Below are positions 1 to 7,315 of a stretch of DNA of 64,000 bases, piece after piece. The stretch is from a virus. The stretch's first letter is position 1. The number at the start of each line of letters is the position of its first letter. A program made the position numbers and the translations under genes. The stretch covers positions 2,180 through 66,179 of the IMG/VR virus record IMGVR_UViG_3300030118_004979. One strand, written 5' to 3'. The notes below the pieces were generated by a model. That model was not told the DNA's origin, ran no database searches, and worked only from the letters and a program-made list of their open reading frames with translations.

Positions 1-29
1 ATAAATTGGAAACTCAAAAATAATTAATT

Positions 30-248
30 ATGGAAACTTATATACCAAAAAACAGTATCAATATACCTGTTGAAGACAGCAATATAGCAAACTGGAGTAA
101 GGAAGAACTCATTGAAGAACTGCAAAATCTTAATCAAGAAAATGCTAGATTAAGAAAAAACAATGAGACTTATAAATTAAAGTATATAGCACTAATTGAA
201 AAATTAGGACATTTAAAAAATATAATAAATGAAAGTATTACCCTTTAA
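30..248 (+). CDS. Small coiled-coil protein of unknown function
   Basis: 72 residues. Residues 22-60 are rich in Glu, Lys, Leu and Asn with heptad-like spacing (EELIEELQNLNQENARLRK), suggesting a coiled coil that could dimerise. There is no signal peptide or catalytic motif. The end overlaps the start of the SSB-like gene by 20 bases, so the two are probably co-transcribed and translationally coupled. An accessory role in replication is suggested only by this neighbour. It is preceded by an A-rich leader without a Shine-Dalgarno sequence, as usual in Bacteroidetes. Confidence 0.7.
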   Translation: METYIPKNSINIPVEDSNIANWSKEELIEELQNLNQENARLRKNNETYKLKYIALIEKLGHLKNIINESITL

Positions 249-810
249 TTTAAACACAACTAAACAAACCTATACTAAAGGTGAGAAAGTTGAATATATA
301 AAACCTGGTGCACATTTATGTACAATTACTAGTATATCTACTTCTGACAATTTAGATAACTATAATGGATCTCCATTTATAGATTTCAATGTTAGTAGTA
401 ATAACAAAGTTGGTAGATGTAGATTTTGGGCTGTAAAAGAAACAGACAAACCATCCACTATGGAATGGAAAACCAAACAAATAAAAGACTTCTTAGTCAA
501 TGCAGGTGTCAAAGATTTTTCTGATGACAGCACAGCTATGAATTCTTCTATTGGTAAGTCTTTGATGGTTGCTTTTATATCTGAAGAGTATATTGGTGTA
601 AACAGAGACACTGATGAACCCGTGATAAGAGAATCAGTTAGATATAGATGGTCATCAAAAGAAGGTGGTAATTGTACATATACACCAGATATGAACAAAC
701 AACTAACAGAAGAACAAATATCTGAGTTTAGCATGAAACATAGTCAGTGGAGTAAAAACTCCAACGCTAACTATGACACTCATGATGTAGATGATGATCT
801 GCCGTTCTAG
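229..810 (+). CDS. Single-stranded DNA-binding protein-like (OB-fold, acidic tail)
   Basis: 193 residues ending in DVDDDLPF, the acidic, Phe-terminated tail used by bacterial and phage SSBs to recruit replication and repair proteins. Residues 20-130 are strand-rich, as expected of an OB fold, and are followed by a flexible Asn/Ser/Asp-rich linker at 160-185. The family binds and protects single-stranded DNA at forks and recombination intermediates. Resolvase and exonuclease genes downstream support a replication/recombination module. The fold is inferred; the C-terminal tail is seen directly. Overall sequence is not close to E. coli SSB, so a diverged phage SSB is the best call. Confidence 0.75.
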   Translation: MKVLPFNLNTTKQTYTKGEKVEYIKPGAHLCTITSISTSDNLDNYNGSPFIDFNVSSNNKVGRCRFWAVKETDKPSTMEWKTKQIKDFLVNAGVKDFSDDSTAMNSSIGKSLMVAFISEEYIGVNRDTDEPVIRESVRYRWSSKEGGNCTYTPDMNKQLTEEQISEFSMKHSQWSKNSNANYDTHDVDDDLPF

Positions 811-867
811 AGATAACAAATCCCAAGGGTATCAGGTAGAATAAATAAATAAATTGTATGTTTTCTT

Positions 868-970
868 TGTTGCTAAAGGGGGTGTAAAGACACAAACCAC
901 GATTGGTAGATGATTACCCCTTTAAAAACGATAGGTGAGCATACATTGATAAGCAACATTTTTATTTATT
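868..970 (+). ncRNA. Candidate structured RNA with nested stems and U-rich end
   Basis: Intergenic between the SSB-like and RusA-like genes. Nested complementarity is visible: TGTTGCT (868-874) with AGCAACA (952-958), and AAAGGGG (875-881) with CCCCTTT (917-923). Inside are two small hairpins, GTGT-AAAG-ACAC near 882-893 and ACCA-CGAT-TGGT near 896-907. A T-rich stretch follows the outer stem, like an intrinsic terminator. An additional TGTATG (855-860)/CATACA (940-945) match could form a pseudoknot. No tRNA arms or known ribozyme core were recognised. It could be a small RNA, an attenuator for the next gene, or only a terminator. Confidence 0.45.
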
Positions 971-1025
971 CTTTAAGACTTAAGTGCGCCAAATTCCCCT
1001 TGGGTGCAACTCTTATAAATTTTGT

Positions 1026-1033
1026 TATATTTG
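1026..1033 (+). promoter_or_regulatory. Possible Bacteroidetes -7 element (TATATTTG)
   Basis: TATATTTG fits the TAnnTTTG -7 consensus of the Bacteroidetes primary sigma factor. No clear TTTG lies 19 bases upstream. The element ends only 4 bases before the ATG at 1038, so a transcript from here would be nearly leaderless; it may be a chance match in AT-rich DNA. Confidence 0.3.
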
Positions 1034-1037
1034 TTTT

Positions 1038-1403
1038 ATGGAAACAATTTTCATTCCTGGAAATGTTCCATCAAGCAAAAATGGCAAAAGATGGACAGGC
1101 AAGTATTTAATTCATTCCAAAACAGTTATGAATTATATTAAACACTCCAAAGAAGATTGGGTTAATAACAAATTTAGATTTTTGAAACTACTTGAAGGCA
1201 AGGATATACCATATAAAATTAGCTTTAAATTTATTAGAAATAGTAAAAGAAAGTTTGATTATATTAATCCTTGCCAAACTGTCCAAGATCTTATGGTGAA
1301 ATATGAATATCTTCAAGATGATAATTGCAATTATATTATACCATATTTTGAACCGTATGAAATAAACAAAAATGATGCAGGTGTTATAATAAAAGTAATA
1401 TGA
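1038..1403 (+). CDS. rusA: RusA-like Holliday junction resolvase
   Basis: 121 residues from the ATG at 1038; an upstream in-frame ATG at 984 would add 18 residues lying in the structured leader, so 1038 is preferred because the protein then begins METIFIPGNVPSSKNGK like RusA family members (short N-terminal strand, then a basic loop). The second half carries spaced acidic residues D74, D84, D94 and D95 in the pattern of RusA metal-binding aspartates. RusA enzymes are dimeric endonucleases that cut Holliday junctions and branched phage DNA before packaging. It overlaps the next gene by 4 bases. Confident at fold level, less so on activity. Confidence 0.75.
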   Translation: METIFIPGNVPSSKNGKRWTGKYLIHSKTVMNYIKHSKEDWVNNKFRFLKLLEGKDIPYKISFKFIRNSKRKFDYINPCQTVQDLMVKYEYLQDDNCNYIIPYFEPYEINKNDAGVIIKVI

Positions 1404-1612
1404 TTATACCAGACATAGAATTTTATAGTGAAAGAAATAAATTTATAGATAATATAATTGAAAATATAGATTCTAGAATTGAACAACTACAAAAAGATTT
1501 ATCAAAATCTCCTAAACTTAGTAGATCATATTTTATACTAACTGGCACAGTACAAGCCATGATTACAATAAAAGAAGAAATACTACAAAAACAATATAAA
1601 CTAAACAAATAA
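1400..1612 (+). CDS. Small protein of unknown function
   Basis: 70 residues, overlapping the resolvase gene (ATGA) and abutting the next gene (stop and start share one base), so it sits in a tight operon with them. It is helix-rich with charged residues, including SRIEQLQKDLSKSPKLSRSY, and shows no membrane segment, cysteine cluster or recognisable catalytic motif. The C-terminal half (GTVQAMITIKEEILQKQ) looks helical. A role in DNA metabolism is guessed only from neighbours. Confidence 0.6.
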   Translation: MIIPDIEFYSERNKFIDNIIENIDSRIEQLQKDLSKSPKLSRSYFILTGTVQAMITIKEEILQKQYKLNK

Positions 1613-1923
1613 TGAGAAAGACTAAAGAAAAAATCAAAATAGGTGATAAAAAGTTTAAGGTGGAACAAGAAGTTTCTAATACCTTAAAGTCACTAGCACA
1701 GGCCGTGCATTCTCATGAAGTTGCACTTATGACATGGGTGCATAAAGACTATAATGGATCTAAAAGAATGACTAAGGATAAAAAAGATTTTAGAGATTCA
1801 TTAAAAAAATACTGCATGCAAATACCTGGAGCTACAGATATTCTAAGCAGAATGGAAAAAATAGACAAAGAATTAGAACAAAGTCAAAACAAAAAGGAAG
1901 AAGTTAAGGAAGCAAAAGAATAA
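1612..1923 (+). CDS. Charged helical protein of unknown function
   Basis: 103 residues, strongly Lys/Glu-rich, ending in a coiled-coil-like tail (RMEKIDKELEQSQNKKEEVKEAKE). The N-terminus (KIKIGDKKFKVEQEVSNTLKSL) resembles a short beta hairpin followed by a helix. It is the last gene before a promoter-like element and structured leader, so it probably ends this short operon. No family recognised. Confidence 0.6.
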   Translation: MRKTKEKIKIGDKKFKVEQEVSNTLKSLAQAVHSHEVALMTWVHKDYNGSKRMTKDKKDFRDSLKKYCMQIPGATDILSRMEKIDKELEQSQNKKEEVKEAKE

Positions 1924-1928
1924 TTCAT

Positions 1929-1936
1929 TAACTTTG
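1929..1936 (+). promoter_or_regulatory. Promoter -7 element (TAACTTTG) for the exonuclease operon
   Basis: TAACTTTG matches the Bacteroidetes TAnnTTTG consensus exactly; the same octamer occurs on the other strand at 17496 and 56947 just upstream of genes. No good TTTG is seen 19 bases upstream. Transcription from here would give a leader of about 80 bases containing the hairpins at 1951-2022. Confidence 0.5.
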
Positions 1937-1950
1937 TAGTACTTTCCTAT

Positions 1951-2022
1951 CCGTGTCACACATGGTTTTGTTTTGATTCACTAGATACCCTGCTTCTGCG
2001 GGGTACCTGGTGTTAAATCAAA
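1951..2022 (+). promoter_or_regulatory. Structured 5' leader with two hairpins before the PDDEXK nuclease gene
   Basis: A small hairpin CCGTGT-CAC-ACATGG (1951-1965) is followed by a long composite hairpin. TTTGATT (1972-1978) pairs with AATCAAA (2016-2022), CACTAG with CTGGTG, and the apex is TACCCTGC-TTCT-GCGGGGTA. The hairpin ends 4 bases before the ATG at 2027, where it could restrict ribosome access. There is no T-run, so it does not look like a simple terminator. It may be a translational control element or RNA-processing site; no known riboswitch class was recognised. Confidence 0.5.
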
Positions 2023-2026
2023 CAAT

Positions 2027-2842
2027 ATGAAAATTATCCAAGATCATAACTTGACTCATGAAAACTATTATAATGATACAGACTATGTATCTAATAGTAT
2101 GTTAAGTCATTTAACAAACAAATCACCTGAATACTTTCAGTATATGCTTAATCATTCACAACCACCTAGCTCTGCTATGAAGTTTGGATCAGCATTTCAT
2201 ATGTATGTATTACAGCCTGACGAGTTTGAAAAACACTATGTAGTAACTCCAAACATAGACAAAAGAACCAAACAGGGTAAACAAGAGTATGCAGAATTTA
2301 TGTTAAAAAATCAGTTCAAAACTTTAATTTCTGAAAGTGATTTACAAACTATACAGATGATGTCAGATAAATTATCACAAGATTCATTGTGTAAAGATTT
2401 GTTAAAAATTGGCAAACCTGAACAAATTATAGCATGGAATAATCCTGAATATGATGTAAATTGTAAAGGTATGCTAGATATACACTGTAATATAAATGAC
2501 ATAATTGTAGATCTAAAGACAACACAAGATTGTAATTTAAAACCATTTACAAGATCTATTAAAAAGTATATGTATCACAAGCAAGCTGCATTTTACACTG
2601 ATGCTGTAAGAGCATTGTCATACTATATAGTAGCTATAGAAAAGAATCCACCATTTAGTTTAAATGTATTTGAAATTAGTGGTGATGTTCTAGATCAAGG
2701 CAGGGACTTATATAACCAAGAACTTTATCTTTACAAAAGATGTTTAGATGAAGACAATTGGCCTGGTCCATCTATGGCTATTTGGAAAGATGTTCAAGAC
2801 AGAGAGCCTATAGATATAAATAATTTTGAAGATATATTATGA
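2027..2842 (+). CDS. RecE/exonuclease VIII-like PDDEXK nuclease
   Basis: 271 residues. It shows the layout of the putative exodeoxyribonuclease 8 family: GSAFHMYVLQPDEF at 54-67, an acidic residue in GMLD (D151), D162-K164 in VDLKTT (the D/E-x-K of the PD-(D/E)XK core) and the basic-aromatic YMYHKQAAFY at 181-190. Family members are 5'-3' dsDNA exonucleases that feed single-strand annealing recombination. It is encoded with SSB- and RusA-like proteins, fitting a recombination module, and overlaps the next gene by 4 bases. A pairing annealase (RecT/Erf) was not recognised in this window. Confidence 0.8.
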   Translation: MKIIQDHNLTHENYYNDTDYVSNSMLSHLTNKSPEYFQYMLNHSQPPSSAMKFGSAFHMYVLQPDEFEKHYVVTPNIDKRTKQGKQEYAEFMLKNQFKTLISESDLQTIQMMSDKLSQDSLCKDLLKIGKPEQIIAWNNPEYDVNCKGMLDIHCNINDIIVDLKTTQDCNLKPFTRSIKKYMYHKQAAFYTDAVRALSYYIVAIEKNPPFSLNVFEISGDVLDQGRDLYNQELYLYKRCLDEDNWPGPSMAIWKDVQDREPIDINNFEDIL

Positions 2843-3231
2843 AAAACTCAGTAATTTTTGAAGGGGGCATTGATAAAGTTAGTACTTTAGCAGATGGTAG
2901 CTTACGTATTTACGTAGGCACCCCTGAGTTATCAAACGAAACCATGGTAAAGGTGTTTTCACTAATTAAAAAGCCTGGTTATGTTTTGGTATCAACAAGT
3001 TCTTTTAATCAAGAACAAATAGATGCAGTTGAAAAAGCAACTGTAAATGCAGAGTTTAGTGAAAAAACTCCTAGTCAAAGACTTAGGGGTGTTTTCTACA
3101 AACTATGGGAACAAACACAGCCAAAGTCTATGAATGGAGACACAGGTGAATTAGAATATGTAGACTTTGATTTGTATTATAAAAGACAAATGAATAAACT
3201 TATTGATCACTATAAAACTAAACTAAACTAA
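2839..3231 (+). CDS. Conserved-looking phage protein next to the exonuclease
   Basis: 130 residues beginning with a beta-rich segment (MKNSVIFEGGIDKVSTLADGS), typical of a small family found next to phage recombination genes in Bacteroidetes phages. The C-terminal half (TPSQRLRGVFYKLWEQ, then a Lys-rich tail) is helical and resembles the region used by many phage proteins to describe a replication-linked module. Function is not known to me. Four-base overlap upstream and one-base overlap downstream indicate tight co-expression. Confidence 0.6.
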   Translation: MKNSVIFEGGIDKVSTLADGSLRIYVGTPELSNETMVKVFSLIKKPGYVLVSTSSFNQEQIDAVEKATVNAEFSEKTPSQRLRGVFYKLWEQTQPKSMNGDTGELEYVDFDLYYKRQMNKLIDHYKTKLN

Positions 3232-3512
3232 TGACAGAACATGATGAGCAATACTATGAAAGAAATAGAAATGGCTTTGATTATATCACAGACACAACAG
3301 ATTCCCGTATTCCCCACTATTACGTAGGCTTATACTATAAATATGAAGCTAGAAAAATTATAGAAGACTACGATCTTTCGTATAACTTAGGGACTGCATG
3401 TAGTTATATACTCAGATCAGCTAGGAAACATAGCGATGGAGGTATATCTGATATAAAAAAAGCTATTGCTCATCTTGAATTTGAATTAGATAAAATTAAA
3501 AATAAATCATGA
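3231..3512 (+). CDS. DUF3310-like phage protein
   Basis: 93 residues. The stretch from HYYVGLYYKYEARKIIEDYDL through NLGTACSYILRSARKHSDGG to DIKKAIAHLEFELDKI follows the DUF3310 pattern: an HY motif, then a conserved Asn before a helix ending in R-x-x-RK, then a KA-x-x-YLE-like helix. Some members (T7 gp1.7 type) act as nucleotide kinases or affect nucleotide pools, but activity is not established for this branch. It overlaps small downstream frames. Confidence 0.6.
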   Translation: MTEHDEQYYERNRNGFDYITDTTDSRIPHYYVGLYYKYEARKIIEDYDLSYNLGTACSYILRSARKHSDGGISDIKKAIAHLEFELDKIKNKS

Positions 3513-3592
3513 TGGTATTTATTATAACCCTTTCAATTATATTTTTGACTTTATATATTGGAATTAAAAAAGAAAACTATGATCAGAAATAA
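3509..3592 (+). CDS. 27-residue single-pass membrane microprotein
   Basis: Starts at an ATG that overlaps the stop of the preceding gene (ATGA), suggesting translational coupling. The product is almost entirely a hydrophobic segment (VFIITLSIIFLTLYIGI) followed by KKENYDQK, so it would sit in the inner membrane with a short charged tail. Similar membrane microproteins occur at 57100-57296. Small size limits certainty. Confidence 0.45.
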   Translation: MMVFIITLSIIFLTLYIGIKKENYDQK

Positions 3593-3722
3593 AATTATGT
3601 ATATAATATGTTATTTAGGCTTTACACCTAAAAAATACAGAAGACCTGTATTTACGGAAAACAATAAATATTTATGTTTAATTACAGGTAAAATTAGACG
3701 TAACTTTTCCATTTACCAATAG
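3579..3722 (+). CDS. 47-residue basic protein, last + strand frame before convergence
   Basis: The ATG at 3579 overlaps the end of the membrane microprotein, and the frame runs to TAG at 3722. The protein is basic (FTPKKYRRPV, GKIRRNFSIY). Its last 29 bases overlap, on the opposite strand, the end of the zinc-finger-like microprotein gene at 3694-3870. The arrangement is plausible for a dense phage genome, but coding is not proven. Confidence 0.35.
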   Translation: MIRNKIMYIICYLGFTPKKYRRPVFTENNKYLCLITGKIRRNFSIYQ

Positions 3723-3870
3723 GACACTCAGAACTAGACAGTTTAGTTTTTAAAAACATAAAACATAAACATTCTTTACACTGTTTTGTAGGTTTAAAAA
3801 ATCTATTACAAGATTTACATATACTCATTCTATCTTCAGATATATTTTTTGGAACTATAAATTCTTTCAT
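3694..3870 (-). CDS. Cys-rich zinc-binding-like microprotein
   Basis: 58 residues starting at 3870, where ATG overlaps the stop of the metallophosphoesterase gene (ATGA). It has two Cys pairs, CKSC near residues 18-21 and CKEC at 31-34, plus further Cys at 36 and 49, and ends CPIGKW-KSYV. This layout (CxxC, CxxCxC, then CPxGKW) recurs in short proteins of marine phages and resembles DUF6171-type proteins, probably binding zinc. Function unknown. It is the last gene of the leftward late block and converges with the + strand genes. Confidence 0.65.
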   Translation of the reverse strand: MKEFIVPKNISEDRMSICKSCNRFFKPTKQCKECLCFMFLKTKLSSSECPIGKWKSYV

Positions 3871-5150
3871 ATACTTACATTATAGTTTAATATACCTTGT
3901 AAACCATTTTGTCTGTTATATATGAAAGCTTGTGCTTTTTTAATATTACCTATAAAACCTTTTGAATCATGCCAATAATCTGTTGCTGACATTGAAGATA
4001 AGTTCCTTACGGTTATACCGTTAAGTTCTTCTATTGCTTGTAACTTCATAGCTTTATTGGTATGATAGTGTCCTCTATGCACTTCAACATAATTTACATC
4101 ACTCCATAAATTTTTAAATCTTTGCGATATAATACCTGGCAAATCAGCCGTCTTTGGTCCATCACCATGATCACTAATTATTAAATTGTTACCATAGGGT
4201 ATAGCCTTCATTAAACAATCCGAATTATCTACTTTTACATTATCATTATTTTCGTAGTATAACTCTAAAAGATCACCTAAATGCATTATTGATTCTCTAT
4301 CATGATTACCTGGTATAACCATTACATGAACATTAGCTATTTCATATAGTCTATTTATAGCTTTGATCATAAGCTTTCTAGCTGTACGGTACATATCAAT
4401 ATGAAAATCAGAATTAAATTGTGGCGTACCTTTTGTAGTGCTTGGTATTGGCCAATCACCATCAGAGTTTAATAAATCTTGTCCTACAATAAATAATATC
4501 TTGTCTATGTAATACCCTTGCGCCCTATACAAAAGATGCTCTATGGCGCTTAAAAGGCGTTCTTCAGCAATTTCCATGCTGTATTCATCACCTTTTATAC
4601 CAATCTTACCAATATGTAAATCAAATGCAGATATTTCTAATAAGTGTAAATCATTACGATCATCAGGTCTTTCCCTTTTTATTAGCTTTACTTTAGGTGA
4701 CAAGTTTGCTAAGTCTTCTATTATATTTTGTTTGACTTTTTTTATGTTTAACTCAGTCTTGATTCTTTTTAACCAAGCCTTAGTTCTAAACATCGTAACT
4801 GTCACAGGTTTTCTTTTTTCATCAAAACCTGTTACTTCATATGTACCTATATCATACTTGTCTACCTCCCATAAATCTAAATCTACGGAACAAGCAGCTA
4901 ATAAATCTTCAAGTGATTTTACTCTAGTACAATTTTCAGCAGTTAATACTGCTTCATTGTTTGCTTCTTGAAAGCTTATAACTTCTTTCTCTTTAGGTTG
5001 TTTGTCTGGATTATCTTTTCTAAGTTTTCTAGCTACAGTTCTGATCTGTTCATAATTAGTTCCAAATATCTTGGCAGTATCAGCATACTTGCTTCGTAAC
5101 AAATGTGGATTTGCTAATAAATATTCTTTTATTTTATCATTAAGTGACAT
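3867..5150 (-). CDS. HTH plus calcineurin-like metallophosphoesterase
   Basis: 427 residues. Residues 1-50 look like a helix-turn-helix (FGTNYEQIRTVARKLRKD). Residues 170-370 carry all metallophosphoesterase motifs: D177-x-H179, GQDLLNSDGD at 223-232, GNHDRE at 281-286, H328-G-D and GHYHT at 360-364. The superfamily uses two metals to cut phosphodiesters; SbcD/Mre11-like nucleases are the nearest phage role. A DNA repair or host-DNA processing nuclease is likely, with the N-terminal domain possibly for DNA binding. It sits at the distal end of the structural block, overlapping neighbours by a few bases. Confidence 0.8.
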   Translation of the reverse strand: MSLNDKIKEYLLANPHLLRSKYADTAKIFGTNYEQIRTVARKLRKDNPDKQPKEKEVISFQEANNEAVLTAENCTRVKSLEDLLAACSVDLDLWEVDKYDIGTYEVTGFDEKRKPVTVTMFRTKAWLKRIKTELNIKKVKQNIIEDLANLSPKVKLIKRERPDDRNDLHLLEISAFDLHIGKIGIKGDEYSMEIAEERLLSAIEHLLYRAQGYYIDKILFIVGQDLLNSDGDWPIPSTTKGTPQFNSDFHIDMYRTARKLMIKAINRLYEIANVHVMVIPGNHDRESIMHLGDLLELYYENNDNVKVDNSDCLMKAIPYGNNLIISDHGDGPKTADLPGIISQRFKNLWSDVNYVEVHRGHYHTNKAMKLQAIEELNGITVRNLSSMSATDYWHDSKGFIGNIKKAQAFIYNRQNGLQGILNYNVSI

Positions 5151-5393
5151 TTATTCTTTTATACCATATCCATGTTGACTGACTAGTTCTAAATTTATTG
5201 GTTTTAATGTATGTTTTGATTTGTTACCGATTATCTTCTTAACAACTTTATCCACAACTTTTTGATCAGTAAATATAGATCCTTTATTATACCCTTTGAC
5301 TATAACTTCTTTTATGATATAAATCTTATTTCTTGCGTCTTTAAATGTCCAATTACTTAACCATATAGGGACATTGAAATCTTTACTTTTCAC
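5151..5393 (-). CDS. Small basic protein of unknown function
   Basis: 80 residues, Lys-rich (KVVKKIIGNKSKHTLKPINL), with no membrane segment or Cys cluster. It overlaps the upstream gene by 4 bases and directly abuts the phosphoesterase gene, so it is in the same operon. The N-terminus contains the aromatic run NVPIWLSNWTF. No family recognised. Confidence 0.6.
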   Translation of the reverse strand: MKSKDFNVPIWLSNWTFKDARNKIYIIKEVIVKGYNKGSIFTDQKVVDKVVKKIIGNKSKHTLKPINLELVSQHGYGIKE

Positions 5394-5941
5394 GACTTAA
5401 TAACAGTAAACTGTGTATACTGTTGAGAACTTACTACGTAAAAATATATTGTTTTATTAAAATTACCAAAGTGTCTAGTAATACCAGAGTCTTCTAATGA
5501 TATGACAGAAGCATGTGGTATATCCATAGTAAATATTCTAATAAAGTTACCAGTTTGCTGTGAAGATATTCTACCTGCGGATACAGTAGCTGCAGCTTCT
5601 CCAGGACCTGTTATACTCCAATACATACTAATTACAGCATCATTACTACTTGAGTTCCAATGTGATATAATTACATCTTTTAAAGCTTGTCCTGGGTTTA
5701 GTTCAGTTAATGTATATAATGTATTTACTGTATCTGTTTTAACAAAGCTTAAATTATCATTTCTAGAAACTGATTCCGTCTCTATAGGTTGTCTAGATCT
5801 AGCTACTATTTCTTGTCTTCTTCTTTGTCTTGTAGTAACTTGTCTTTCCACAGTTCTTCTCTGAACTTGACGATTAACCTCAAACTGAGATCTTCTGTAT
5901 TCAGATTTCTTAATAAATTTATTGTCTTTTTCTTTAGCCAT
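5390..5941 (-). CDS. Arg/Gln-rich N-terminus with beta-rich domain, probable virion protein
   Basis: 183 residues. Residues 10-55 are highly Arg/Gln-rich (RRSQFEVNRQVQRRTVERQ). From about 65 on, the sequence is beta-rich with aromatic and Thr/Ser residues, like small virion or fibre-associated domains (STRANDS such as NAVISMYWSITG are not an exact quote; the visible stretch is DAVISMYWSITG). The gene directly follows a fibre-like protein (3 bases apart), suggesting an attachment or baseplate-like accessory. Function unknown. Confidence 0.6.
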   Translation of the reverse strand: MAKEKDNKFIKKSEYRRSQFEVNRQVQRRTVERQVTTRQRRRQEIVARSRQPIETESVSRNDNLSFVKTDTVNTLYTLTELNPGQALKDVIISHWNSSSNDAVISMYWSITGPGEAAATVSAGRISSQQTGNFIRIFTMDIPHASVISLEDSGITRHFGNFNKTIYFYVVSSQQYTQFTVIKS

Positions 5942-5944
5942 AAT

Positions 5945-7315
5945 TTACCATTTTATTTCTATTGCAGCGCTAACAAAAGCTTTACCACCAGCACTAACAG
6001 CACTACTATCACCTTTTACCATAATCATTATGTGACTGCCAGCTGCCACTGTTGTATTATTTATATCCCCCACAGCCACTGCTACTGTTTTTACTTTATT
6101 ATTATTTGTTGATGAAGCTACAACTACTTCTTCAAATATTGTTCTAGGATGATCATTTGTATCTGCCGCTAATTCAGAAGGAACATATTCTACAATAGCT
6201 ACTGTAATATTACCACTACCAGCATTACATGTAACTTGCATATTAATAGCATTTAAATTACAAGCAACAGGAACGTGAAAACCAGCAGATCTAAATAGTT
6301 TAGATTGTGTAACCTCTGTGCTACTACTGATTGTTGCACTACCATAATCTAAAGCAATTTCAAACGGAGACTTTGTATCTTCAACATCTTCTGTAAATTG
6401 ATAATTTGTAGTTAACGTACAAAAACCTTTTAAATTTACAAACTGAGCGTATATACCAGATGATGTTGATGGTGTGTTAACAGTTAAATTACCTGCTATT
6501 AGAGCGTTCTGCGAAGTGTCTAAAGTTAATGCTGTTGTGTTATTGGTAAATAAAGCAACTTCACCATCACTTTGTACAGAACCTATATAAAAACCATCAC
6601 CTCCCCCACCTCCAGTAGGATCAGAAGTTCTAATCATATAATCTGTAACACCACTATTATTTACAAAATTAATTTGCTGGTCATCATCATCAGTAGTGTC
6701 TTTTAATATTAACTTTGGACCTCCAGTTTCAATATTAATTGCATTTTCAAAAGTTGCACCTGCATTGAAAAGAGCCTTACCTTGTTCAGACATATCAAGA
6801 GTTAAAGCAGTAATATCTGTAGCAACACTTGATTGTGTGTCTGTTCCTTTAAATATAATATTTTTATCAGTAGCACCATTATCTATAGTTAAATGACCAG
6901 TTGAATTTGTTATAAAACTATCACTAGCATCATGATGTATTTGTAAATCACTACCACTACCAAATTTAGCTTTTACATTATCAGTAAAATGCATATCCTT
7001 ACTAACTGTAATATTTACTTCGCTTCCATTTATTTTAAAATATTCTTCATTAGACTCTAAATCACTTGTAGTTTGAAACACAACACTACCTCCAGCTTCT
7101 GTATTATTTATAACAATATTTGTTCCATCAAAAGAATAACCTGTTAATGCAAGTTCTGCAGTAATATCTGTAATAGGTCTTTGAACTAACGTCCCATTAG
7201 TTTTTATAATTAACATATTATCATCACTTGATAACCCAGAGGATACTTCTTTAAATATTACTGTATTATCAAATATAGTTTTAAATCTATTAATATGTTT
7301 ACCTAAAAACTTCAT
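5945..7315 (-). CDS. Tail fibre-like repetitive beta protein
   Basis: 456 residues, rich in Thr, Asn, Asp and Gly. It contains phrases seen in phage fibres and in repetitive marine phage tail proteins: SGSDLQIHHDASDSFITN near 138-155, a TALTLD motif occurring twice and a Gly run GGGGGDGFYIG. The last 150 residues form a distinct beta domain that could bind receptor. The N-terminus is short and could join the tail. It lies with other adhesin-like genes at the end of the late block, overlapping the DUF5675 gene by one base. Probably a trimeric fibre or decoration; target unknown. Confidence 0.65.
   Translation of the reverse strand: MKFLGKHINRFKTIFDNTVIFKEVSSGLSSDDNMLIIKTNGTLVQRPITDITAELALTGYSFDGTNIVINNTEAGGSVVFQTTSDLESNEEYFKINGSEVNITVSKDMHFTDNVKAKFGSGSDLQIHHDASDSFITNSTGHLTIDNGATDKNIIFKGTDTQSSVATDITALTLDMSEQGKALFNAGATFENAINIETGGPKLILKDTTDDDDQQINFVNNSGVTDYMIRTSDPTGGGGGDGFYIGSVQSDGEVALFTNNTTALTLDTSQNALIAGNLTVNTPSTSSGIYAQFVNLKGFCTLTTNYQFTEDVEDTKSPFEIALDYGSATISSSTEVTQSKLFRSAGFHVPVACNLNAINMQVTCNAGSGNITVAIVEYVPSELAADTNDHPRTIFEEVVVASSTNNNKVKTVAVAVGDINNTTVAAGSHIMIMVKGDSSAVSAGGKAFVSAAIEIKW

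Noticed and set aside
360-734. 124-residue - strand frame opposite the SSB-like gene
   Set aside because: It is antisense to a well-supported gene and has low-complexity composition typical of a shadow frame.
1026-1033. Treating the -7 box before the resolvase as a firm promoter
   Set aside because: It lacks a -33 box and lies 4 bases from the ATG, so it was listed only with low confidence.
910-1110. 66-residue + strand frame across the structured RNA and resolvase start
   Set aside because: It overlaps the resolvase in another frame, runs through the structured element, and its protein has no features; the resolvase frame has clear family motifs.
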